This document shows, piece by piece, positions 1-12,420 of a stretch of 64,000 nucleotides of DNA (the stretch's first letter is position 1; each line of letters starts with the position of its first letter). Location: the NCBI GenBank assembly GCA_016165875.1, contig JABBOT010000012.1, forward strand, positions 8,587,534-8,651,533. The letters run 5' to 3'. The notes beneath the pieces were generated by a model, which was not told the DNA's origin, did no database searches, and saw only the letters and a list, made by a program, of their open reading frames with translations. Made by a program: the position numbers and the translations under genes. The stretch comes from Acanthopleura granulata (lineage: Eukaryota; Mollusca; Polyplacophora; Chitonida; Chitonidae).

Positions 1-119
1 GAGTATATAAAAGCATACAGAATATCAGATTTTGGGTTCATTTTGATCTTCCTGTTAACACCCACAGTCACATTCACAGCTCCCTCATCCGGTCACTCCC
101 GTCCTGCTGATGGCCCCAC

Positions 120-908
120 GTGACCCATCCCATCCCACGCTTCTGAATGCTCCCCGCTGTCACCGCCTGTTGTAACGGGTTCGCTAAAGATTAGATGAAA
201 ACGAAATCTAATATATGAATGTTGCATTGCGAGCATTATCCATCTTGTGAGCAGGTACTTTTTCTAAAGAGAAAAAGCCACGCTCTCTCAATACCTGCAT
301 GAAGTCTGCAAGCAAAAAACTAATGAGCAATGAGCAGTATTAAACGCGCGATTTACACTTGGTATCTAATTCATATTCAGCGCCATATCTTTTTCAGAAA
401 ATTCTGAGTGTTCATTGACGAACGACTTAAATACTTAAATAATGTTTAAAGTTTTTTTCAACAGTGAAACAGCACTTTTTCGTTTACTTTATGATGGCGT
501 TGATATATCACTTCTCGTCCGTTTGGAGCGCATCTATCTCGTAATGGACAAGGCCATCTTCCTATAGAACTGTACAAATGTCGAGTCACCAAAGAGTTTA
601 TCTGTGAGTTAAGATCAACGGCATTGTGCAGAAATACACGTTTCTGCTCAGTAATATCGGAAGCAACCACAAAGATCACTTAAGACGTAACACCTTAACG
701 AAGTAAATTTATCAATTTAACTATATAATGCAGATATTTGATATGTACATCAAATTGTTGCCACTGGCGTAATTGTATAAGATGACTGAAAATGTCTTTT
801 TGATCTACGGCAAAAAACCAAAAACTATTGTCTGTCAGCCATCGCCATCACTCCCATACCGCACTGTATACGTCGCATGATTAATGCCTGTTCTGTTTTT
901 GTCGAACA
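120..908. repeat. Dispersed repeat D1, copy 1
   Basis: This stretch is colinear, in the same orientation, with 15,250-16,190. The clearest matching blocks are around 293-390 (paired with about 15,562-15,650) and 838-908 (paired with about 16,118-16,189). The blocks are 545 and 556 bp apart in the two copies, so the similarity covers an extended unit. The two copies have diverged by many substitutions and indels. No coding region is recognisable. It may be an old non-autonomous transposon or a segmental duplication. Confidence 0.6.
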
Positions 909-1176
909 GAGACGCTTCGCGGTCTTCTAGTATTTTCGCCAAGAAACAGGATAAAATTCAGTATCACACTCTTGGGGCATGGATAACTTATATTGTCTTG
1001 TTCCGAATGTCATGCCTACATCCAACAAGGCCTTGTATTCGAATCCAGCTCTCCGTGTTTTGGCTAAGGCTTTAAATCTTGAAGTTTCAAGGAAATCTGG
1101 TAAGGAGAACTGCTTTACTCCGGGCGGGCACACTGGTTCCCCCCTGTCACAGAAATTTGCCACAAAGAGGGAATAG

Positions 1177-1539
1177 AGGAGTTTCAAGTTCGAACTCTAC
1201 TGTCGTAGAAGGTAAAAAGAATTCAACTGAATTCATGTGATTTGTCAAAATGTCAGGCAATTTTTTTTATATTAATTTACCGATCACCTGTCTTACCGTG
1301 TTAGGGAGGTACAGAAGACCTCTCTTTCAACCAGGAGCTTCTTAAATTAAAAAACTTCAATTTCCTCAATTTTTCCGACCCTACGTCTAGAATAAATGAC
1401 TTTTTGGAAAATTTTCCTCGGCAACTATTTCTGATTATATTTACTATAACATGGGCGTCTAATATGTTTGACAGGTCACATGATTCAGTAGGGCTTTTCT
1501 TACCTTTTGCGATAAAGGAATTTGAAACTCCCCTATTGA
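1177..1539 (-). mobile_element. TIR element (MITE-like), family M1 copy 1
   Basis: The block starts with GAGGAGTTTCAAGTTCGAAC and ends with the near inverse GAATTTGAAACTCCCC, giving terminal inverted repeats of about 20 bp. Read on the minus strand it matches 43,790-44,130 along most of its length, and its inner part matches 20,680-20,970. It has no open frame that looks like a transposase, so it fits a non-autonomous DNA transposon. The flanking target duplication is not clear. Confidence 0.65.
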
Positions 1540-2110
1540 AAAGCTCTGAAGAACAACGTTCCAAATGGCAGATGGAATCCACTCAGAGTGAAGCCAAATT
1601 ATTGTTATGAACTTGGTGTATGACATCTACTTTTGCTCCAAATCTGAGCAACTGTATTCATCACCACTGAGTATAGGACCCGCTTGGCCTCAATCAGGAA
1701 AATGTTACGTCAGCCAATGACAGATTTGGAATGAATAAATGAGTGATTATAGTATACCTGCGCTTGGGCAGTATCTCAGCCATATCTCAGCCAGACTTTG
1801 TTCAAACCAGGAACCGGAAGATGGTTATCGAGACAAAGGGAAATAAAACCAGTTAAAGTATATTTTATGTAAAACTATATCTTATAATATAGCTCAATGG
1901 ATTTCAAGAAAATGAATGAAAGCATCGCCAGCCACGCTGTCAAACAAATCAAATACAGGCGACTGTGTTGAACTTGTACTGGACATGGGCAAAGTCCACA
2001 GAGTCACTCAGGATACGTTTGATGCCGTACTGAACATCACCTCCCACATACTTGGGAGCACTCCAGGAATTAAGCTGTGTGTTTACACGAGAATGCCTAA
2101 TACGGCACCT
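1540..2110. other. Non-coding stretch, nothing recognised
   Basis: There is no recognisable gene. A short plus-strand open frame at 1,916-2,116 resembles no family I know and adjoins the truncated end of the retrotransposon remnant. A fragment around 1,728-1,795 resembles the 3' end of SINE family B. Confidence 0.3.
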
Positions 2111-2127
2111 TGTTAGAAGTTCAGGGT

Positions 2128-2718
2128 CTAGATGGAGCTTCCGTTTATAACAGGAATGAATACCGACGGTTTTAGACGACGAAAATCTAAAACCGTTGGC
2201 AACTGCCCATTTCTCGATCTTAAAGTCTGTCTCGAGACAAAGTTGCAGTTTGTTTCGATAACTTTCGATGTTATTCTTAGAAAGTCATCCACATATAAAA
2301 AACCCTCCGTCCCAGATGTTAATGTTTTTGCGAGGCTATTGATTTTTATGCTAAATAGTGTGGGCGATAAAATACTGCCCTGGGGTACATCTATTTCTTG
2401 CTCATAAAAAGCAGAAAGAGAGGGCCCCACCCGTACCTTAAACTGACGATCAGATAAAAATTCCGACATAAATAAAAGTAAACGATTTTTTAAACCGACA
2501 TCTGAAAAGTCTTGCAAAATGCCATATTTCCATGTGGTGTCCTTGGCCTTTTCAAGGTAGAAAAACATCGACACCACCTGTTGATCATGAGTAAAACCAT
2601 CACGAATAAAGGCTTCAAAGCGGAGAAGCTGATCTAATGTAGATCGGTCTTGACGAAAACCACATTGTGTATTAGTATAGTAACTTGTTGGTATCAAGAA
2701 ACCAAACAAACCTATCAT
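2128..2718 (-). pseudogene. Reverse transcriptase domain of Jockey-like element
   Basis: The open frame of 196 codons carries, in order, a QCGFRQDRST block, a motif-A region reading FFYLEKAKDTTW, the motif-B block VPQGSILSPTLF and the motif-C block YVDD. In Jockey-type RTs motif A normally has Asp where this copy has Tyr (FFYLEK), so a catalytic residue is lost. Just upstream (about 2,720-2,830) the frame changes but the conserved block NYYPIALTSCVFKTMERM is still readable. Downstream, a shifted frame continues with WAVANGFRFSSSKT, typical of the RT thumb region. This is a remnant, not a functional polymerase. Confidence 0.92.
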
Positions 2719-3409
2719 TCATCATCCGTTCCATAGTCTTAAAAACGCAGCTGGTAAGAGCTATGGGATAGTAATTAGATGGATCCGTATGATCTTTAGC
2801 GGTTTGGGGACCAGGGCAATACACTCCTCCGTCAGTGACGGGGGAAAATTACTAGTTATTATTAAGCAAGTCGAAGAGAGCATCAGATGTTAAATGATTC
2901 AGAAACTTATAATAAACGTTATCGCAGTATCGCGTGCCTTTTTAAATGCCACTTTAAGTTCTTCAGTGCTGAAAGGATTATTCCAAATTTTTGGGAAGAA
3001 AAGGGCAAGTTTATTTTATCCTTTTGACTTTTAACCTTTTGAAATTCAGGGGAATAATTAGGAGAAGACGATTTTTCAGATATCGTTTCTGCCAGTTTAT
3101 TTCCTATATCAAATGGAGAGGTTAAGAAAGTATCACCATCTATTAAATGCTAAATTTTGACCTTTTTGGTTTCGCCCTTCAGTTTATGAACCAAGTTCCG
3201 ACCTTACACATGGGTATTTTGGACGTAATGCCTGAAACAAAGTTCCGTCAACAAGATCGTCTCTTGCACTTAATTAATTGACAAGCCTTTGCTCTAAATA
3301 TAAGAACGTGGTTTATTTTATTATTATTAAGACAATGATTAAAATTCTAATCTGTTTTATCGAACTTCCATCTAACTAAACTTTCTAAAGAAATAGAAGT
3401 GAGATGCTC

Positions 3410-4000
3410 TAGGATAATAGGAAAATGGTCACTAGCCCAGAGATTGTCATACACGTTCCAAGAAAAATCCGGGAAAAGTGATGGATCCGTGATAGTGAGA
3501 TGGATAGCAGAATATGAACCATTACCAGGAAGTAAATAGGTATTACAACCATCATTATAAAAACACAGTTATCTTCAGATAAGAAATCTTCTACTGTTTT
3601 GTCTTTATCATATATATTACTACTACCTCAAAGGGGATTATGGGCATGAAAATGTCTCATAATAATGAAAGAAGTTGGCAGTTGTTCTTTTAAATTACGC
3701 AACCGCGAAAGTTACAAGGAAGAATGAGGATGAACCTAAACCGAAAATAGAGTGATTGTTTCCGATAAAGAAACGTGAACGGCCACAACCTGAAGTTCGG
3801 TGTCGAGGGCAAAATGAATGTGAATAATATTCTTATTATTAAAGTGAAAGACGGCGCATGTTCAAAGTTAAGTTTGCTGCACAAGTTGGACAATGTTATG
3901 TTCATTTCGGTAAGGTATTTTTTCTAACAGCTACTACGACAGTGGGAATTGGCATTTGATCGTGCTCCGTCGGCGGACATGAAACGCAGCAATTGTGTGT
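3410..4000 (-). pseudogene. Endonuclease (EEP-type) domain remnant of the same element
   Basis: In shifted minus-strand frames one can read VVAVHVSLSETITLFSV, then QLPTSFII, then HFHAHNPL, and later ASDHFPIILEH. This order matches the apurinic-like endonuclease of Jockey-clade ORF2 proteins, whose usual motif is GDFNAHNPLWGS. Here the first motif residues are changed and an in-frame TGA stands where the Trp codon is expected (about 3,632). In-frame stops elsewhere confirm decay. Confidence 0.8.
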
Positions 4001-4387
4001 GGGCTGTGACGTAATTGTTCCAAGCGCGGAACACTTTTGTCACATGATACTGTCGGAAGCTATCAGGGTTGTTGTTGAAACTTGTGTATATATGTAAATT
4101 TGTATACAGCTCTATCTGTTACAAGTTTAAAAGCATGGACGACTTCAGGTTCCAACACTTCCCCGTACAAATTCAAACAGTTTTTTGCATTCAAGAAAGA
4201 ATTTTAAAACCCTTTTAATGAGACTTGCCTCAGTCACGAGCTATCTTTCACTTTAACGAAGATAGAAGAGCCGCCACAAGCTCACTCTTCATCTTTAGAA
4301 TAAGGGCTGTAAAATGTACAATTTTTAAAGGATATCTTATGTCTTCAGGTGAGTTACGTGAAGACAAAGGGCAATTGAATTTAAAGA

Positions 4388-5779
4388 TTAAACTTGCTGT
4401 GTTATTTCATTAAAATTAACCTTAAGACTGGGACAATTCAACTGTATGCTTTTATCATGTATAGACAAAGGAAGGCGTATACGTGATGTATGTTTGGACC
4501 GCGGACGACCTTGGAAATCTGCTAATAGATCTCCCAGATACTGGTGATGTATCCATCGACTCCGCACAGATATTTGATGGAACAATGCCATAAAACGATC
4601 CAAACTTACCAAAAATTTGGACTGGGTCTTTAGTGGCCTTAAAGAGACGGTCTTTGAGGCCACCAGATTTCCCATTCTTACTTTGTTTGCAGCATTTATT
4701 AAAATAAGAGTGGCTTTAATGAGGTATTCGTTTAATGCTGTCTTCTGGATTGAAACGGATTTCATTGTTCGTTGATTATTCTATTGAAATAATCATTTGA
4801 CTAGATTACCCAACAGAGGATGACAGAGGAAAAGATGTTAGTTTTCCCACACCAATGGGCCAAATTAAGGAGGTCTGAGTTCCCAGAGAGATGGAAACTT
4901 GCTTGGTCACATTGGCGTAGGATGCCTTCGTAGGCGAAACGGAAGAAGCGCAGTTTTTGCGAGCCTCCTGATATGAACTACTATATTTAACCTTTGTAGT
5001 GACAATCTCCATTTCTTTAACGAATAAGGGACATTCTCGATAAGAAGTCACGTGGGCTCCATTGCAATTTGAACACTTAGCAGGATTCTTGCAATCGAAA
5101 CCCTTGTGGCCCTTGTGAAAACATTGAAATCAGACAAGTTCATTTCTAGATTTCTTCCGTGCCCAAACTTCTGATAGGTGAAACACCTAATTGGGTTGGG
5201 GATGAAAAGGTCTACCCAGACACTGAAGGGCCAATGCGAATAAACTGTGGCAATGTGGTTCTGTTGAAACTTAACGAATAAGTATTCAACCTAGCGTTTC
5301 GTTGAAAACCATTTCACCTTTGTAACGCCTTCAGATGACAGTTCGACGACGATTTTGTCTTCTGTAAGGTCATCTAGGTCATCATCCCGGTCTCGAATCC
5401 CCTGACAACCATGTAGCGAGTTGTGGGGAGAAACGAAGATGTCAGTGATTTTTATAAGAGACAACAGATTTTTGACCTGTTGTCCACGGTACCATTCAAT
5501 ATATCACCTGACCGTAACTTTTTAACAAACACTCTTGACCGAACGTACACCGTCTTTGATTGCCTTGCTTAAGACCAAGGCCTTGATATTAGATGCAGGT
5601 CGGTCAAGGATGTTCGTCGAGACTACCAGGAAAGCTGGCCAAGTATCCGCTATGAATGTATAGGATAAGACTTCTTTTTTCCGCTTCTTAGACGAACTTA
5701 ACATAGTTAACTGAGAGAAAGAATAGTCTGAAATATTAGGAGCAGTAGAAGAGAGTTCGATGAAGTAGACATGAGGCAA
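4388..5779 (-). pseudogene. ORF1 (gag-like, zinc-knuckle) remnant of the same element
   Basis: Three open segments, 5,779-5,522, 5,051-4,806 and 4,765-4,388, line up as pieces of one ORF1. The first carries WPAFLVVS and KAIKDGVRSVKSV, typical of the N-terminal RNA-binding part. Just upstream of the second, CFHKGHKGFDC followed by CSNCNGAH gives CCHC zinc-knuckle residues, with an in-frame TGA where the first Cys is expected. RECPLFVKEMEI follows, a hallmark of Jockey-type ORF1. The third segment is weakly conserved. Neighbouring pieces are out of frame with each other. Confidence 0.82.
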
Positions 5780-5780
5780 G

Positions 5781-6420
5781 AAACATAAGGGTTAATAGCG
5801 CCGTGTCTCTCCCAGCCCCGGAGTGACATATTCATGTATGATGAAACCCTTCATGCAAGTAACCAGCAGAAAGAGACACGAGTGTTCCACACCATCCTCG
5901 ATAAGATGGATTTATCCTCGATTCCATCCTCCCCCATCACGGGTCGCAACCCACGGCGGTGGGGTCAGAAGAAGGACTTCATAAGGTCAAGGTATTCTCT
6001 GTCCCTGGATGCAAGGAAGTCACACAATATGTTTCCCAGAAGTGTCTATGTTATTGGTGCAGGGTAACTATTTGTTGCGCAACGAAGTTTTCCATTTGTC
6101 TATCATAAGGTCATATGATCGCCACGAGAGGACTGCAATGTACTGCCGAAGTGTCGTCAAGCCATAATCATCCATTCATTGGTTAATTCCTTAAGCACAA
6201 TCCGTGCTGGGTCAGAACCCTTAGGTCGTTCTCATCGTTAACCTTACAACTCTACAGTAATCTAAGGTACTTCTTGTTGTCAGGGTATGTTCCTCTGCTT
6301 TCATCTGGTGCAAATACAATATTATATGTGGTTAACATGTTTAGATTGTGTTCATCGCGCCATCCTGTTTACTGACAAGTCTAATTACATGGAAATAGTC
6401 AAAGTAAGTTAAGTGTTAGC
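5781..6420. other. Non-coding stretch, nothing recognised
   Basis: No gene or repeat is recognised. The first ~250 bp could include the 5' untranslated end of the adjoining retrotransposon. Confidence 0.3.
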
Positions 6421-7020
6421 TTAATGAATTAGGCGTTGTATGCTACCGATACAGCGTCTAACAGTTGTCCATCTACAAAACGAGAGGTATTTTCCTATCC
6501 GTATCTAGACGTTGTGTAGCCTTTAAAATCTGTATGTTCCTCAATCAGTAATTAGGGATTAGCTGAGGGGATCGCACAGTGCAGGAGTTTTAAAACCCGT
6601 CTATGCACATCGCTTGTTTTAGTGAGCGGCCCCATTATTAACTACCTGTCGACAGCTAGACATTTTTGATTACCGTAAATTACATGCACTTTGAGAGTTT
6701 TCGCCTTTTGAACTACCATTTGTAAATGGTAGTGTGAATCCTGCATCGAAAAACTCCATATCACTGAGATTACCGGTTTGTCTTGACGGCTGACTAAACA
6801 TTATGAGCTGCGGGGATTTTTGACCGAAGCAATGGACCTATCACAAGCGTTTTAAAACCGCTCCGACATGCGATCCCCTCGGTTGATCATTGCTGATTGA
6901 GGAACATTCGGATTTTAAAGGCTGGACAGAGTCTAAATATGGATAGGAAAATACCTCTCGCTTTGTAAATAGACGACTGTTAGACGTTGTATCGATAGCA
7001 TGCAACATCTAATTCATTAG
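6421..7020. repeat. Long imperfect palindrome (foldback element)
   Basis: The left arm begins near 6,423 (AATGAATTAGGCGTTG) and the reverse complement of the right arm ends near 7,018. The outer ~175 bp of each arm match well, including AAAATACCTCTCG, GAGGGGATCGCA and TTTTAAAAC blocks. The inner parts are more diverged. The centre is a perfect 10 bp stem, ACTACCATTT (6,712-6,721) and AAATGGTAGT (6,724-6,733), with a 2 bp loop. It has no coding potential. It fits a foldback or MITE-type transposon; an inverted duplication is the alternative. Confidence 0.85.
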
Positions 7021-7879
7021 GCTCGTGAAATGTGACTAAATGGTTATAACGTACAGTGGGCAACTGCTTTGTGGCAGGCCGTTGAAATAAAGAAGCCGTT
7101 TCAGATTATGTAAATGCCATTCATACAGATAAGCCATTGTTTACCCGGTTATATTTTCAGACTTGGTTCCAGTTTTCTCTTCCCAATCTTTATTCAATGA
7201 GTCCTATGCATGATTAAGTACAGATTCTGATGCAGTTGCACCTTTAGGAGTAAATGTTTCAAATAACTTAAATTTTCTGATTTTCCAACGACTGAGTACG
7301 GCTTTCAAACAGCCAGTAGACTAGCTTTGTTGTTGTTGCTGTGGAAAAAGCTACGTGCGTGTTTATTCAGTTATTTGATAGGCTTAACTCTGTAATGAAT
7401 AACATTTCCTTTATTCGACTGTTCTGCTATATGCTTGGAGGAAACCAGGAAGATCCAGAAGAAACTTTATTTGACAATCATTTTAAGACAAATGCATTTC
7501 TTGTGAAAAAAGTCGCCTTTGTTACAAATTTATTTAAGAGAACGTGTATGAAATCACTGACAAAAAAGATGATTTTGTAAAACGAAAAGCCGTTGTAACT
7601 ATTTCTCCGTTAATATCAACTTGGACTTTCAATGCGGGGGATCAAATCCTCGAAACACAGTGAGTTAAATCAATTACAAGATACCCCCTTTAAGACTCAC
7701 TTTTTTGGCATTACCAGAAGAAGAATTTTCTTGTTACGACCGACAATATCATTTTCATGGTGAAATAAAGTTGATGGTTTGTCATAAAATTCCTCATGAC
7801 TTTTGTCCAATCATTTTACCCTTGTCGGCCAGAATGTTTAAAGCTCTGAGATCCTCTCAAGGAAGTACCGGTGATTTGA
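7021..7879. other. Non-coding stretch, nothing recognised
   Basis: The open frames at 7,341-7,580 and 7,705-7,902 have no recognisable motifs and no convincing splice context. Confidence 0.3.
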
Positions 7880-8125
7880 TAATTTATTTCTTTATTTATT
7901 AGGCAGATGTTTTACTTAAGACCTGTAAGACGGGATCGATATTATGGTTGGGGGGGGGATGGAGGGGCAGGTTCAAGAGAAACCCATGATCCTTGTTGGC
8001 AAACCTTCCCATGTGCGGCCAGAGAGGATGCCAGCATGAGCCTTAAGTTGAATTCACAGCAACCACATTGGTGAGAGGCACCTAGGTTATTACACCTCGC
8101 TAGGGCGCTACACTGCTCGGCCACA
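7880..8125 (-). mobile_element. Degenerate SINE, family A (tRNA-derived)
   Basis: Reading the plus strand gives the reversed SINE order: a TTTATT-rich tail, a diverged 3' module, then GAGAAACCCATGATCC, CCAGCATGAG and GAATTCACAG (the B-box side), and lastly GCTCGGCCACAGTGG (the A-box side). The order matches the full copies at 22,616 and 29,641, but with many substitutions and a G-run at 7,949-7,958. Confidence 0.75.
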
Positions 8126-11100
8126 GTGGATGCCGGGAAGTAATTATAACTAACGGTAATTACATGTGGTTAAACTTAATTAAGTACTTAAGCCCCTGCC
8201 GCGCCCCTATACAAACCTTCCAGACGAAATAACTTTGTGCTAAGACTCTTGGATATATTAAAATGATCTGCTTGATGATGTACATATGTAGTAGTCCTCT
8301 TTATAATTTATTAGATATCAGAGCTGGAGTAATTTTATCTAAGCAGTATAAAATTTGCCGTGTCATCGAGAAATTATGTCACTGATGGAACAAGATGGAT
8401 GGGAGATTAAATTTTTATGGGTTTGATGACACTGCTGAGTATATAATGAAAGATCCATATGACTGCCATGATGATTGAAATGAGGAAGATATTTGAGGCC
8501 TGTACAGAGAGAAAAGGAAAATACTACGCACTGAATATGGACCTGTATAATCAGCCACATGACCTATTCATACTTGGACTGGACAATCCTCTGAGAACGG
8601 CAAAAATTAGCCCCTAACATTTAATTGTGTACAGCGATGAAGTGTGGTAAGATCGAATTTGTTTATTTATATTCACTTTCACTGATTGGATATTAAAGAG
8701 AATTAATAAAAGCAATTCATAGTACTGATAATAATCACACTTAACACAAGAGAACCCTGAGGATGAGGAATAGCAAGTCTTTGTTGGATTATATCGTGGA
8801 CTAGAAGGCATAGAATACCAGTCTGAAGGACCTTGACTTGGCTTATAACTGATCCAGCAAAGAAACATAGCAAAGATGCAGAAATCATGACAAACATTTT
8901 TCCTAGCAATATAGGCACCATTCATAATGTAACGTGACTGGACCAATTCTCACTGCATCAGTGGTTGATGCGTCAAATGACTTAATTTAGTCAGACATGT
9001 AAATACGATTCCAGATTACCTTGGGTAGATATATGTCTTCCTATACGCTCAGTTTATTAAGGACCATAAGTAGGATAAGCCGTCCGATTCAACTGACAGT
9101 ACGTTATATTTTGACAACTGGCTGGGGTCATGTGTTGAGGGAATATCAAGGCTCTGGAGAATATTTCCGGGAAGGCGAATGACACTGAACGATACTGCGG
9201 GATTATAACATCTCGGCCGGAGGGGGGCCAACAGCTAGTTTCCCTCTCTCCGGCCTGCAAAAAGCCAGCAAAGCGATGGAGCCAGTCAAGCAATTTGACA
9301 GATACATGGAATAACTTTTACCTGAACAAACGTCTGAGAATACCTCCCATAAAGTTTACATTGCATTCAGACCACACAGACTGTTGGGGTAATATATGGG
9401 CTAGAGGCGGAAGATTTGGCTGCCATTTATTTTTTGACGAACTATTCATATTACAAAACATCTGTGAAATTGTCGGTTCAGTAGACAAAGTCTTAGACAT
9501 TTATCGGAAATGACATTGTATGCAAGGTTCCATGTGGAGGTGGCTGCCTTACCCACTCGAAATGGAGAATTTCAACTTTGTTGCCAGAACGCTTCCATCT
9601 GAGAGTATCAATGTATGACAGCTTGAATAGTACAGAAAGGTGTATGCATGATACATGCTCACTTTGGAAAGCCACCTATCTCTCCCTCCCCCGACAAGTT
9701 TGGGGCAGATTTAACACATGCTTCCTTACTGAAAAGGTAATGTTTTTGACAACCAGTCGATGATGTGTGAAAATTTGTACAACCGATTTAAAGAAGGTTT
9801 CTTAAGAATCATTTTAAATCTCCCTGCACGTGGATGACATTTTTCCGGTCTGGAAGGTGACACCATAGAGTGGCGTCGTAACGGCCAGTAGACAGACAAC
9901 TGAAAATTTTATCCGAAACTAGTTTTATTTATGGTTTTGGATTTGTTTTTCCCTATTAAGCAAAATGCAATCAGTCGTTTGAATCCAACCGGAATAAATA
10001 TTAATTCATTCTGTGGGTAGATATCGCATGTCAATTAAAGCCTGACGAAACAATTATGTAAGTAAATAAGAATGTGTAAATGATTCATTTGCCCACAAAC
10101 TTGCATTCAGACTCCTACGAAAATGTACAAAATATTACAATCAATTTGTATTAAGGAGAGCTGTGATTAGCCATCCTTTGATGTAACCCAGATATATACT
10201 TGTACATCAAAATGAAGGCACTGGATTTTATACTTGGAATTAATGTTATCCTGTACGTATTTTGTTATTTTGGCGTCGTACCTTTCACGAGGTAAATCCA
10301 TTTGACTGTCTTTGGTTTTTAGTTTTGTTTTCAGTTGCAAATTAATGATAATCCTTTGTTCAATTTTTTGCATCTTCTATTCATCATTAACAACACGACA
10401 TGGTTCCTTTGTTTCTCAGCTCATCAACTGACTGCCGTCATGGGAAGAGCAGCCTTTTAGAACGTTGATTAAAACTGGCTTGGTAAATTAAGCTAAAACA
10501 TTGATAAAAAAGTGAGAAAAATGAATATACTTTATTCAGAAACAGAGGTAGCCTTGCTTAAATATTTATGGAGAGATATCTCTGAACATTGCAACATTGG
10601 CTAACATGGCAAGTCGACGTTACCCAATGTTTTACAGGCCGAATGCCCACTCTATATGCCTTTTGATCCAATGTTACATATTGTGCAAGGTGAACAAAAT
10701 AACCATTTCCAAGGCAAAACCAAGCTGCGCTTTATGTCAGTTTTGTAACCAGCTTTCCACGAGCATTAAATGAAACAACTAGTGAGGAGATTTTTCAGGG
10801 CCTGGTTCGAAACATCAAATCATAATGGATCTGTCGAGCGGAAGGTTATATAGAAGATTAATGGTTAGTTATTAATTTTAGAAATGTGTAAGGGGAGGTG
10901 AGCGTGAAATCGGCACATTCGTGTCTTCTCCGACGAAGCTTTCCAGGTTTTATTGTCATTTTCTTCACAATCGCGTACACCGTGACAACTGTCCCCTGTT
11001 TAACTGATATTCCTACTAGCAGACAACAAGCCAAGCCAACTAGTGCACATTACAGCACATTGTCCACGGCCGTTACGACCTCTAATGGGTGACCTAGACC

Positions 11101-11690
11101 ATTTGTAACTGCCATTCTCTTTAGAGGAAATCTGGGTAACGTTTTAAGTCCATACATTCATCCACCAGACAGAGCACAGCGGCTTGTGGAAGGAGAAACT
11201 GCCTGAGCAGGATGTCCTGATAAAGGAAGCCACCAAAAATGTGGCATGCTCCGTTATTTCAAGACACATTATAGGAAAAGTGAACCCAAGAATTTAATAT
11301 ATCTCTTATTAAAAAGAAAACACACTGATTCTTGATGAAAATGGTATATTTATATGACCAGCAATGACGTCAATATCAGTTTTTAGTGATAAGCCCATGT
11401 ATACTTAAGGGCTGTATGTCATATACACAGCAATGATTTATATTCAATCATGTTGCCTCAATTTGCATTTCCTCAGACTATATCTTGTCTTGGCTGTTTC
11501 TTGCTTTGATTAATTTGGCCTAACCTATTATATTTGCATTGAACATTAGAAAACTCAATGGCAAAATCACCGGCAATATGGTCCCAGGAAATTCCATGAC
11601 GTAGAATTTGATAGTGTTTACCATGTTTTTGATATTCTTTTGTTTACAATTATAACAATTTTACGTACTTGTGTTATGCGCCAATATTTA
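8126..11690. other. Non-coding stretch, nothing recognised
   Basis: This is AT-rich intergenic or intronic sequence. The open frames here are short and unlike known proteins. The frame at 10,898-11,092 contains a hydrophobic run (GFIVIFFTIAYTV) that could be a signal or membrane segment, but nothing else supports a gene. Confidence 0.3.
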
Positions 11691-11700
11691 CAATTTCAAG

Positions 11701-11869
11701 AGGTCTCCGAGGCTCAGTCGGTTAGCGCCCCAACCTTACCGGCCGTACGTGGGAAGGTCTGCCAGCAACCTGCAGATCGTCGTGGTTTCCCCCGGGCTCT
11801 GCCCGATCTCACCCTGTGAAACATTCTTGAAAACGGCGTTAAGCGCCAATCAAATAAATAAACAAATTG
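11701..11869 (+). mobile_element. SINE family A, internally deleted, with target duplication
   Basis: The element begins GGTCTCCGAGGCTCAGTCGG (tRNA A-box region) and ends CCAATCAAATAAATAAAC. The middle is shortened, so the B-box side is lost. It is bracketed by the perfect 9 bp direct repeat CAATTTCAA at 11,691-11,699 and 11,870-11,878, which is the target-site duplication of an L1/LINE-type retroposition event. Confidence 0.88.
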
Positions 11870-12189
11870 CAATTTCAAAATACTTTCTCCTCTGGCTTTT
11901 CCTTTAACTCTTTATTTGCACACAAGACAACTGCAAAAGTTCGAGCAAAGGTTGAATTTTAGTTCGCCGGAAAAAGACAATATAAAAAAAAAACGAATAG
12001 TAATGTAGTAAAAGCCTCACTACAAGCTCGTATATTTACATGCTTGACACACACAGCCCGAATTCTAAACGTAGCGTGGTTATCGCACATGTATGAGATT
12101 CGACCGCCGATTGTTTTGTGGGGGTAGTACTTACACGAACGGTGATAATATCGCCATATCACCGATTGAGCAAATAAAATTCTTGGACA

Positions 12190-12420
12190 CAATAACAGGC
12201 AAGAAACTGTATATTTTGTAATTATACATATTGCTCTTGTATGATAAATTGTAAGTTGTAGTGTTTATTTATTTGGTTCAGTTATATGCATTAAACCTAT
12301 TCAGGCGTCTTCGTGTCTCTTTGCTTGATCTAATGTAGGGCCTATCGCTTTCTGAGAGTTGAGCATGCAATTTGTTTGTCATTTTTCCTCCCCGATAGCG
12401 GCACCCTGACCTAAGGAAGG
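12190..12420 (+). repeat. Dispersed repeat R1, copy 1
   Basis: This segment matches 52,340-52,556 and 54,960-55,180 in the same orientation. Shared landmarks are AAGAAACTRTATAT near the start, a TTCAGGCGTCTTCGTG-like block and TATCGCTTTCTGAGAG. Only the 3' part of the longer unit seen in the other two copies is clear here. It is probably a transposable-element remnant of unknown class. Confidence 0.65.

Larger units (their letters stand above)
2110..5780 (-). mobile_element. Degenerate Jockey-like non-LTR retrotransposon
   Basis: Read on the minus strand, the order is that of a Jockey-clade LINE. ORF1, a gag-like nucleic-acid-binding protein, runs about 5,780-4,388, followed by an endonuclease domain (about 4,000-3,410) and a reverse transcriptase (about 2,830-2,110). 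Frames are broken by many stops and shifts. Landmarks are a zinc-knuckle region near 5,060-5,110, an AHNPL endonuclease block near 3,640, SDHFPI near 3,435, PQGSILSPTLF in the RT and YVDD near 2,295. No RNase H domain follows the RT, so the 3' part is missing. The element is dead. Confidence 0.9.

Noticed and set aside
2132..2407. 91-codon plus-strand open frame
   Set aside because: It is antisense to the reverse transcriptase remnant.
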